In this document: positions 44,401 through 56,400 of the stretch, one piece after another | How positions within the stretch are numbered: the stretch's first letter is position 1 | Layout: each line of letters opens with the position of its first letter | Source: Anadara kagoshimensis | Lineage: Eukaryota > Mollusca > Bivalvia > Arcoida > Arcidae | Assembly (NCBI GenBank): GCA_021292105.1 | Contig: CM037860.1 | Location: forward strand, 13,038,698-13,102,697 | Reading direction: 5' to 3' | Length of the DNA: 64,000 nt | Notes under the pieces: model-generated | Databases searched by the model: none | What the model was told of the DNA's origin: nothing | Seen by the model: only the letters and a program-made list of their open reading frames with translations | Made by a program: the position numbers and the translations under genes

Positions 44401-47400
44401 TTTTCTATTACAGCTGGTGTTACTGTTTTGTGTTTTGTTTTCTATTACAGCTGGTGTTACTGTTTTATGTTTTGATTTCTATTACAGCTGGTGTTACTGT
44501 TTTGTGTTTTGTTTTCTATTACAGCTGGTGTTACTATTTTGTGTTTTGTTTTCTATTACAGCTGGTGTTACTGTTTTGTGTTTTGTTTTCTATTACAGCT
44601 GGTGTTACTATTTTGTGTTTTGTTTTCTATTACAGCTGGTGTTACTATTATGTGTTTTGTTTTCTATTACAGCTGGTGTTACTGTTTTGTGTTTTGTTTT
44701 CTATTACAGCTGGTGTTACTGTTTTGTGTTTTGTTTTCTATTACAGCTGGTGTTACTGTTTTGTGTTTTGTTTTCTATTACAGCTGGTGTTACTGTTTTG
44801 TGTTTTGTTTTCTATTACAGCTGGTGTTACTGTTTTGTGTTTTGTTTTCTATTACAGCTGGTGTTACTGTTTTGTGTTTTGTTTTCTATTATAGCTGGTG
44901 TTACTGTTTTGTGTTTTGTTTTCTATTACAGCTGGTGTTACTGTTTTGTGTTTTGATTTCTATTACAGCTGGTGTTACTGTTTTGTGTTTTGTTTTCTAT
45001 TACAGCTGGTGTTACTGTTTTGTGTTTTGTTTTCTATTACAGCTGGTGTTACTGTTTTGTGTTTTGTTTTCTATTACAGCTGGTGTTACTATTTTGTGTT
45101 TTGTTTTCTATTACAGCTGGTGTTACTGTTTTGTGTTTTGTTTTCTATTACAGCCGGTGTTACTGTTTTGTGTTTTGTTTTCTATTACAGCTGGTGTTAC
45201 TGTTTTGTGTTTTGATTTCTATTACAGCTGGTGTTACTGTTTTTGTGTTTTGTTTTCTATTACAGCTGGTGTTACTGTTTTGTGTTTTGTTTTCTATTAC
45301 AGCTGGTGTTACTGTTTTATGTTTTGATTTCTATTACAGCTGGTGTTACTGTTTTGTGTTTTGTTTTCTATTACAGCTGGTGTTACTGTTTTGTGTTTTG
45401 TTTTCTATTACAGCTGGTGTTACTGTTTTGTGTTTTGTTTTCTATTACAGCTGGTGTTACTGTTTTGTGTTTTGTTTTCTATTACAGCTGGTGTTACTGT
45501 TTTGTGTTTTGTTTTCTATTACAGCTGGTGTTACTGTTTTGTGTTTTGTTTTCTATTACAGCTGGTGTTACTGTTTTGTGTTTTGTTTTCTATTACAGCT
45601 GGTGTTACTGTTTTGTGTTTTGTTTTCTATTACAGCTGGTGTTACTGTTTTGTGTTTTGTTTTCTATTATAGCTGGTGTTACTGTTTTGTGTTTTGTTTT
45701 CTATTACAGCTGGTGTTACTGTTTTGTGTTTTGATTTCTATTACAGCTGGTGTTACTGTTTTGTGTTTTGTTTTCTATTACAGCTGGTGTTACTGTTTTG
45801 TGTTTTGTTTTCTATTACAGCTGGTGTTACTGTTTTGTGTTTTGTTTTCTATTACAGCTGGTGTTACTATTTTGTGTTTTGTTTTCTATTACAGCTGGTG
45901 TTACTGTTTTGTGTTTTGTTTTCTATTACAGCCGGTGTTACTGTTTTGTGTTTTGTTTTCTATTACAGCTGGTGTTACTGTTTTGTGTTTTGATTTCTAT
46001 TACAGCTGGTGTTACTGTTTTTGTGTTTTGTTTTCTATTACAGCTGGTGTTACTATTTTCTACAGTATATATAAAGTACTTTATGAGTAAATATGACAGT
46101 GCAGTCAGTAGTACTATATCATCTATAGTAGCTCTGAATGTCACGCTCTTCACTACTGCTTTAGTACCAGTGGATGTATTCTTGGTGTCCTATATGAAAA
46201 CAAGTGATGGACATTTTAAGGTAGGTTTGAAATCTGTTTATATATCCTTGATCAGTCTGTCTGTCTATCCTGGTTAAATGTTTAATAAATCTGTCTATCT
46301 TTTTGCATGTCTATATACACTGTACCCACCTATCTATCCATCTGTCCATCCATCCTACTTTCCTTTCTTGCTCCATGACCATCCAGCTGACTGACCACAA
46401 AATAAACTGTTCAAAGATCATTGCACTCAGCAGTAGACCAAATATGCAATTGGAGGTCTAGGAAATAATATTATATTAATATATATATAAATATATATAT
46501 ATAAATTATATGATATATATATTATGTATCACAAAATTAAAACTATATTTTACTCAATTTGTCATAGATGGTATAGCTAATAGTCCTATATTTTCTTCAG
46601 CTTCTGTTGTTTTTGCCTAATTGTAAACAAAGGAACATTTATTACAGTTCTGCCTCTATAGTCATTTCTGCACTTGTTGTTATTTTAGCCTTTTTTAAAA
46701 AAATCAACCCATTCATTAGAACTTTCTCATCTAATGCTATGACTGAATATCGAACCTGGCCCTTCTGGGTGAATAGTGAGCATTCTTCTGCAGAGTTAAA
46801 ACATCTGTACCAGAAAGTCTAAGTAAATCACTCTATTATCAGATTATGTCTTCAATATATAACACTAAAACACCATGACTAGCTCTGCCCAACTAGGTTA
46901 ATTAGATCTTCTGTGATAGACATGAAATGTTTTACAAAATGCCCAATATGTTATTTAATATCCTCATTTAACATTTCAGACTTGGTAATTATAGAAAAGC
47001 CAAGTCTGTTTTTGTTTCAAAACAAAGTCATTTGTAATATAGTATATTTAACTTTATTTTTATAGGATTGGGCCAATGATTCCAGTACCAGACAGTCCAT
47101 AGAGAGTTCTGTGTCTATAGCTTACTATAGTATGTATCAGATAAAGTATTAACTGTTGAAATCACTGTGATCGTGACGGTGAATTAAGCTTGATTTCCAT
47201 AGAACATCAACTGAGCTTGAATAAAGATTGATATTTTTCACTTACTTGTACCTAGTTGTAACAGGAAATCTGTATGCACATCCATGATTAGGGTATAATA
47301 TTCCTGCACAGAGTAAAACATTGGCGCTCTAGGGATTTAACATGTTGAAAAACCAGGCAAAAAATGATGGATCCTGTTGCACATATGATGTAAATTGTCA

Positions 47401-50400
47401 CCAAGGACATCACTTTTTGTGTAAACATCTCCATAGTGCCAACATTTTCCTTTCTACAGAAATACCAATTGCAGATGCACGTACAGATTTTCATTTACAA
47501 CTAGGCACAAGTAAGTGAACAATATAAAACATTGTACAAGTTTAATGGATTTTCTATGGAAATAAAGCCCACAGGTAATTTACTGTCACAAACACAATGA
47601 TTAGAACAATAGTTTGCAATTTCAATAAAACAGTCATTAATAGAAATCTAAATATCACCTTAACAAAGATAACAATATCTTTATATCAATATATCATGAT
47701 TTCAAATACCTATTGAAAATTGGTTTTACGTCATGTTTGGTCCAAGGGGTGATTATACATGTATGTGTGTGTTTTTGTAAGATATTTTAAATGAAAAGAT
47801 TCTGTCTAAAGTTATCTACAGTGCTAGTGTGAGTCTTGGTACTGTTTTGGAAATTTTGTGTATTTGTAATTTATAAAAATATTGAAAATTTAACCAACTA
47901 CTCCAATTAGATAGATTCAACTTAAGAATTTTACTTTTAAATTGTTATACATGTATTAACGTGCATTATATTAAGTAACAACAGTAATAGTGGATGTGCA
48001 TGTTATTAGCATAAGTGCAAATCATAAAAAGACAGGAGATCCTAATTCACTGTATTTACTTTTTTTTTGTCCCCGGTATTTCAAAGAAAGAGGGGTATAT
48101 TAAATTTGAGTTTCTGTCTGTCCAAAAGTCTTGTCTATGCAAATTCACCAAAACTATGAAGCACCATTTCATGAAACTTAGTGCAAAGCATTAACATTGA
48201 TAGGAGATTGGTATATCATTAACCCAAGTTGGTTAGCTTTTTTTCCTGGGAGTTATTTTCCTTTGAATGTAAGTGAAAGCAAAAAAAAAACCTTCTGGTG
48301 GGGGATCCTGATTCACTGAATTTACGTCTTTTTTTTATTTTCAGCATTGTATGGACTAATAAGCTTCTGTTTGTTTATCCTGTTACCATTTGTCTACTTC
48401 TTTTATGAAGAAAAAGATGAGGAGACATCAAACAAAGCAGTAAGTATGTTAGTGAATATGTACATGTTGTAAGTCAGTCCAAAGGCTACCCATGTTGTAA
48501 TTCAGTCACAAAACTATAGGGCTAATCATACTGTGTATTCAGGTCTATTGAGAGATTACTCTCCCTCGGGGTAAGGCAGAAGTCTATAACAAGAATAATT
48601 CAGTATCTCTATTGGTACCCTTGCATTTTATAGTTGTTATAATTACCAATTATGGCTTGCTAGCACAAATTAAGTTTGCTTTGCATAACTGTAAAATCTA
48701 CAGCACTTTAAATACCATTTCTAGACAGTTCATTGGTTAATTAGTTTACATTGAAAATACAGTATATTGCCATATTTTGTTATTAAAATTGACAACAACA
48801 TGAACTTCTAACCATTTTATCTGATATGATGACAGCTTTGAAAAAGATAAAAAAAAATAAGTTTTAATAAGGTTTGCCTCTGTACCATGTGATACCCTCT
48901 AACCGTCGTTCAGCACAAATGTTAAGAGGTATTGATCACATGGTACAGTGGCGAATCCCGTTGGCCAAACTTTAAATTGTTATCATATATTTTATTTATT
49001 TTACAGAGATGTTGTTCAGCATTCAAGTTTACCCTAGTCTTTTTGATACTGGCTGCTGTACTATTCTTAATTGGGTATGTATATTGTGCTATATAAATTA
49101 ACTATTGTACAGAACAAATGAAGAAATGAGTAACTGTTTTTTTTTATCAAAAATATTCAGGAGAAGGAATTTTGTGGATTTAGATCAACTAAATGTTGTT
49201 TTTTTTTCTTGTCTCCTAGGAAATTGTATTTACAAGGCAAAAATTAAGTTTGATATACACACATTTATATAGCTCTTTAAATGTAATATAGATTGGTTAA
49301 GTGCTCGCTTCATTTGTGGGAGGTTGTGGTTGGGGTCTGACCAAGACTTGAAAATGGGTAGTAAATGTTCCTTCGCCAAGCACTCAGCATTCAGAAATGA
49401 AGGTCAGTTGGGTTCTTTGGAAGAGAGCATAAAAACTGATGCCCATGTCATGTTAAAGAACATTACCAACACTTTGCCCTGAGTGCACCACAAAGGTAAA
49501 AATTTCTGCCACTTTACCTATAGCTGGTAACATTTCGATGTAAGTGAAATATACTTTACTGGGATATACATGTATAATCCTATTTAATCAATCAATCAAT
49601 CCAGAAATCACAAATCTTTAACTCAGGATGAAATAACATGTCATATTAAAATAAATAAATAAATTATTATATTTAAAAAAACAGAAACAAATTAAAAAAA
49701 AATTAATTGAATGTGTAAGTACAATAACCAGGTAATCACACTGCATTGGTTTTATATGAAATAACTTTTTAAGACGTGTAATATTTTAGATTTTGTTTAT
49801 TGTAGAGCATTTGTTCCTAAGAAGACCATTCCTAGTACAAATTCTACAGAGTGGGAGAAAGTTAAATCATTGTTCTCAGATTTAGCCAGCAATGGTAATC
49901 ATTACATTATTTTATTATTACTATTATACTACAAACTATTATATGACTGATTGCTTTCCTTTTCTTTGATTGATCAATTTCAGCGGTAAATATAGTGATA
50001 TTGAATGAAACATTTCTCATATTCTCTCAATTTTGATGATACAAATAACTTTAAAGAGTAAAAAGTAAATACAGTAAAACCTTGTTATAATGCCCCTCGA
50101 TAACTTTGCCATCTCGCTTATTGCCACACTATTTTGAAGTCCCAAAATCCATTTTGTTTATGTTTTTCTTTATGAGCCTCCCTCAATTTATCGCCAAACC
50201 CCTTTATAACGCCAAAATATGACTGAACAAATGGTGGCAATGAATCGAGGTTTTACTGTAATTAGTTTATTTTCAGTGTGTTATATTGAATTTGTTTATT
50301 GAATTAGGTTTAAGATTAAAATAATGTTTCTATTTCTTTCAGATGGTGAAGATGCATTGTCATTTATTATAAGTGTTCTTAGCCTGATTGGAATGTTGGC

Positions 50401-53400
50401 TCTCATGACGTACACAGTAAGTAAATCATAAATCCATGCTGTAATAGTGTACGATTGCTATCTTCAACACATTTTATTGCCCACAAAAGTAATTATTACC
50501 CAAGAGCACTGTCAGTGTTAAAGCTAGGATTTTTCAGAGGGGGGTCTTTCCTTTGAAAATTAGAACATAAATATTTTTAAAGCATCAGCCATGCTGAATG
50601 CTTTATAGCGATCGTTGGATTTTTTCGTATTTAGCGCCGCTCTCATTTTACCTTGACAGCCAATCAAATCCTTCGTTTCGACTGAAATTACGGGAATTTC
50701 CATATACGGTATCCCAGGTATGTATAAACTCTAATCTGAGTGATTGGGTCTCCCGGAGAGTTACGAAAGCAATGTTTTCATCATGTACACATGTGCCGAT
50801 CTGAAATGTATTCATACGCGTATTTTTTGCTGGATATATATTTTAATTCTTCACTTTTGTATGATAATTTTAAGATAAAAACCATAAAAATCCATTAAGT
50901 ATACGCCCCTCGGAAAACCCAACAAAAATGACGATCTTGTCAGTTCGCGCCGACGTTCTTTTTGACCTACAGTGCTGTGGTACATGTGGTTGTTTTACTG
51001 TCGCCGCCATATTGGATTTTTTTAATTTACGCAAAGTGACATCGATAAATAAACATAAAGTATGCTCATTAAACAGTTTTTAAGTTAAATAACTTTAAAC
51101 ATGGATCACATTTGATGATAAATTATATATATTGTTTAAAAATTGATTGTCAATAATATTTCGTGTTTGGGATATCCCGACCTGGTTCATTAATATTCAT
51201 CATAACGTCACGAGGATTTTCCCGCTTTCATTGGCCATGATTGGGTATTAAAATTCATTCCTGTCAGTTTGCCGGTAGCGAAATTGTGCATAACAAAAAA
51301 GTAGAAATCAAAGATTATTCCCAAAAATGTGATACGAAACTGAAAGAAGAAGTGTATTTACAAGTTACTGTCTATTTTGATAAATCGTTTGTGACTCGTG
51401 AAGTTGTGTAGGCAATATCGATACCGTAGTTCGTATGCAAATTAGCCATGTGTTTGGGGGCATGCCTGCATAATTAAATTGACACCCGATGCCCCTGCTC
51501 AACACCCTTGCCCCTTTTAAAATGATCATGACACCCTGTCCTTTTCAGTTATCAGTTTAATATAAAAACGACATGCTTTATTCTCGAATCCCGATCTTCC
51601 GCACACACTCCACTTCTCACCATATGTCTCCGAAGACAGACAATTTCATCATCAATGTTCATTTAAATATCCTCGACCGTCCGTGATTCGAGACTCTAAT
51701 AAAAAACGAACTAAATTTGCTAACGTAACAAGAATTTGAGAGCTGAAAAATAGACAACTGATTTTTCTGGATAGTTGCACAGTAAATACCTAAATTTTGT
51801 CTTTAATGCATGAAATCGTCACTGCAGAGACGATACTAGTTAGCGTATATGTTATGAAAACAAAAATGGCATCGAATCTTAGGACGCTCTCGATTTTAGG
51901 ACGGTCAACGATACCTTTTTAAGTTGTTTATTTTGAATCAACAAAATAAATCGACAAGAAAGAACAACTTGAAATCAAAATCTAAACAAAACTGAAAAAA
52001 AACGATGTTTTAAAATTTTCAGATAAAATTTATTTACCTTGTTACAAGTCCTTATTAAATCGTTTTTACAGTGGATATCCGATTAAAGTTGTTGTCAGTA
52101 GTTAAATCCATGGTTTTTACAACCTTTAATTTCTTTTCATGAAGCCATATTACTTTATTTCACATAATGCAGGAAAACAAACAAAACGGTTATTGTGCTT
52201 TCGTAAGTTCTTCCGATTTCTAGAGCACCGTTGGTGAAGTAGAACAGAAACTAAGGGCGGGAAAATATGGTTCCAACTTGTGAACTCAACTCCTCTTACA
52301 GATTTCAACCAAAAACCTTGAAACTTCACAGAATGTTTCTATATATATTGAGGATGTGCACCTGACTTTATGGAAATATTTCAAGATTTTTTCCCCATTT
52401 TTCAAGACTTTGAAACTTAGTCACTTTTTAGCAAGTATTTGAATGGGGGTACCTACTTTGTGAAATCAACTCCTCTTACAGATTTCAACCAAAAACCTTG
52501 AAACTTCACAGAATGTTAATATATATATTGAGGATGTGACCTGACTTTATGGAAATATTTCAAGATTTTTTCCCCATTTTTCCAGACTTTAAAACTTAGT
52601 CACTTTTTAGCAAGTATTTGAATGGGGGTACCTACTTTGTGAACTCAACTCCTACAGTTTTTAACCAATAGCCTTGAAACTTCACAGAATGTTTATATAT
52701 ATATTGAAGATGTGCACCTGACTTTATGGAAATATTTCAAGATTTTTTCTCCATTTTCCAGACTTTGAAACTTAGTCACTTTTTAGCAAGTATTAGAATG
52801 GGGGTACCTACTTTGTGAACCCAACCCCTCTTACAGTTTCTCTTAAATTCAAAGTAATTTTATTTTAACATTTTAGTTGTCTAAATAATAATCAATTAAT
52901 TTTCAATGAATCATATTCAGAAATATTTCCCCCTTTTGTACACAATTCTTGTCAACAAACTTTTTTTGAAAGAGACAGTTGCTTGGACAACTTCTGTAAT
53001 TGGGAGGTACAGATTATTAGCTTATTGTGTCAGGATGGTTTATACCAATTCAGGCTTTTGAAGCTCACTTGGACAATTTATATATATTCAACAATAATTT
53101 TAAATACATTTAAATTATTTCTAAAACAAAGGTTTTATTTCTATTTTTATTATTTATTTTTTTTCAAATTAATTGTGAATTCAATGAATAAAATTAATGA
53201 CTTCAACAATGGTTAATCTGTCAATTGCAAGTCAAGGGAAATAGCTGGTCATGGTGAAAGTTTTTTTTTGTGATGATGACACTGTCGATGATGATGTGGC
53301 ATGATGAGCTGGTGAAGATGATGACAATAATAATGATGATGATGACATTCAGTTCTGCTGCTGCCGATGATGATGACATGAGGAGATATAATAATGATGA

Positions 53401-56400
53401 TGATGTGACATGAGGAGATATGATGATGATGTGACACGAGGAGATATGATAATGATGGTGATGAAATGAGTTCTGTTGATGCCGATGATGATAATGATTA
53501 TCGTGATGAAGAAGATTATAGTGATGGTGGTGATGAAAATAAGCTCTGTTGCTATGAATGATGATGATGACGATGTAACTTGACGAACTATGATGATGAT
53601 TATGATGGTGACATGAGTTCTGTTGCTACCGATGATGATGATGGTGGCAATGATGACATTCAGTACTGCTGAGCACTGTCGATAGTATGATGATGATGAT
53701 GATGTTGATGGTGATGACATTCAGTTCTGCTGCTGTCGATGATGATAATAATTCACGATGATGATGATGACAAAGCCAATGTCTTCATGCTGATGATGAT
53801 GATGATGACATTCAGTACTGCTGCTGCTGATAATGATGATGATTATGTGACACGAAGAGCTATAATGATGATGTGACCATATTAATGATGTAACATGAGG
53901 ATTTCTGAAATTGATTAATATAATGGTGGTGGTGATTGTCATGGCATGGGTTCTACTGCTGCTGCTGCTAATGACGACGACGACGATGATGATGATGATA
54001 TCTTCATGTTGATGATCAAAATGTGATATGAGGAGTGATAATGATAATGATGGTGGTGATTACAGATCCAGTTTGGGTTTTCTTCCAGTCAACTGCGTTT
54101 TAGTGGAGTTATGCCCCTTTCACTTTGTGAATTTTATCAAAATGATGGTTTGTCTGGACTTTTTTCCGTTACTCTTGAGATATTTCACTCAGATTTGGGG
54201 TCAGGTCTTTAGTAACCTCTCTTGGTTTTTGAAAAATTGAAACTTTATATTTATGCGAATTACTTAGTTTACTCAATTGATAAACATTGCGTGGCATGTC
54301 CATTTTGACCATTGTAACATATTTATATGTTAGAACCTAACAACTTGCATAAAAAGCAGACTTGTTAGAAGCTTCCCGATCACAGTATCTATTATTTGCA
54401 TGATTTTCATTTGTTACTGATTTATTAGACAAATCTCAGTTCCAAGTGCACATTTTTTTTATCAAATTGCTCAGTTTAGCTGATGCTTCAGTACCTTCAG
54501 TACTTTGATTACACCATGTTTTGACACTTTCATTGGAATTAAAATTGGCGGAGTAAGGGAATGGTGCTGTTCTATGCCTCAGTCAAGTTTCTTTCACTTA
54601 TATCAAGGCATCAGGTTTGGGAAACTGCAGAAAACTACCTACATTTTGACACTGTAATGGTACATTTATATCAAACTTCTCACTAGGATTTAGCCAACAT
54701 GAGATGATGTACCACACACACATTTAGTGTTATTGATCAAGGTCACAAGGTCAAATCTTAGTTGGGGGTGGGGTGGGGGGTTGGCTCTCATGAGACAGTT
54801 TTTCTGGTTTGTTTAATTTCTCCTGTTTTCTTTATTGGACAATATATTACTTGTCATTATCTTGATTTCATTTCTACTGACAGAAAATGTCATAAAATCG
54901 ATAGCCAATTTCATCTCATGTCTTTATTTCTATGTATTTTCCAGCTAGAGAAATTTTGTTTTTCTTTTATTGATATTACATTTCTTTTTGTTGTTATCTT
55001 GTAGGCATATGGTATGAGTGCTTTCCCAATGGGTCTTATCAAAGGTCACAGTAGTGCAAAGAAAGAAAGGATGACAGTACAGAGTGAAAGGTCAGAGGTC
55101 AGAGACAGAATCAGCAGGATCAAGGACAAGGTGATAACATAGAGCTTTATGTGGTTTCTAAGTACATAACCTTACATGTTCAGGGTTTATCATATGAAGG
55201 TCAAAGGTCAGGGGTTAGAGACATTCAGTAGGATCAAGTACAAAGTAATAACTTACAGCTTTATGTGATTTTTAAGTACATGACCTTACATGGCTAGAGT
55301 TTATCTTATGAAGGTCAAAGGTCAGGGGTTAGAGACAATCAGTAGGATCAAGTACAAAGTAATAACTTACAGCTTTATGTGATTTTTAAGTACATGACCT
55401 TACATGGTCAGAGTTTATCTTATGAAGGTCAAAGGTCAGGGGTTAGAGACAATCAGTAGGATCAAGTACAAAGTAATAACTTACAGCTTTATGTGATTTT
55501 TAAGTACATGACCTTACATGGCTAGAGTTTATCTTATGAAGGTCAAAGGTCAGGGGTTAGAGACAATCAGTAGGATCAAGTACAAAGTAATAACTTACAG
55601 CTTTATGTGATTTTTAAGTACATGACCTTACATGGCTAGAGTTTATCTTATGAAGGTCAAAGGTCAGGGGTTAGAGACAATCAGTAGGATCAAGTACAAA
55701 GTAATAACTTACAGCTTTATGTGATTTTTAAGTACATGACCTTACATGGTCAGAATTTATCTTATGAAGGTCAAAAGTTAGGAATGTAATCAGTTGAATT
55801 CGACATACCCTGATCTTATGTTACCGTCAACACATGTCTTTGTTTAGCAAAAGGTCAGAAACTGACAGAACCTAAAAAATTACACAAGACTGAATCATGT
55901 TTTATACTAAAATTGAACTGAAGCTTACAGATTGCAATAATTCTTATATAATATAGTAATAAAGAGAAAGATAAACTTTCCATAATCTATCTTCAACATT
56001 GATTAAATTACTTCGATTTTCAGAAAAAAAGGAAATTGTGAAATTAAACATTTTCTTCCACTGTGTAGTAAATAAGTCTAAAATCATATCTGGATATACA
56101 GTATATACAAAAATGTATTGTGATTGCTAAAGATGGATGAAAATACAAGTATTAAAATGGCATCTATTTGAAACAAAAGGTACAGACATGATACAGGTCA
56201 TAGTTGTCACCCAAAAAGTAAATGTTAAAGAACTGACATGAAATTAAATGAATGTGTCTTTTAGGAATATGCATTGCCACTGTATCCAAATTTATCTACA
56301 CACTTTGTTATTTTGCATTACAACATCCTTTGACAAAGCATCCAAATTCCAATGTAGTTTTGTCTGAATAATGAAAACCTGGACAATAATATTACTTATG

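Noticed and set aside
36288..46048. CRISPR-like array
   Set aside because: Units are contiguous with no unique spacers, lie in a eukaryotic intron, and are explained by the exon-2 acceptor.
46061..46065. Alternative exon-2 acceptor TTTTCTACAG at 46065
   Set aside because: In phase with exon 1 it reads into a TAA within three codons, and it removes residues needed for the first membrane segment.
36292..46277. Dozens of long forward ORFs (up to 475 codons) encoding Cys/Phe/Tyr/Leu-rich membrane-like repeats
   Set aside because: They are three-frame readings of a 37-bp satellite with no stop in most unit variants. Starts and ends only follow GTTTTGATTT variants. There is no promoter, codon bias or family match.
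50598..50804. 68-codon plus-strand ORF in the GC-richer block of LMBRD1 intron 7
   Set aside because: Short, no recognisable motif, no splice or promoter context, and probably inside a repeat.
53249..53942. His/Ile-rich minus-strand ORFs
   Set aside because: Translation of degenerate GAT/ATC low-complexity DNA.
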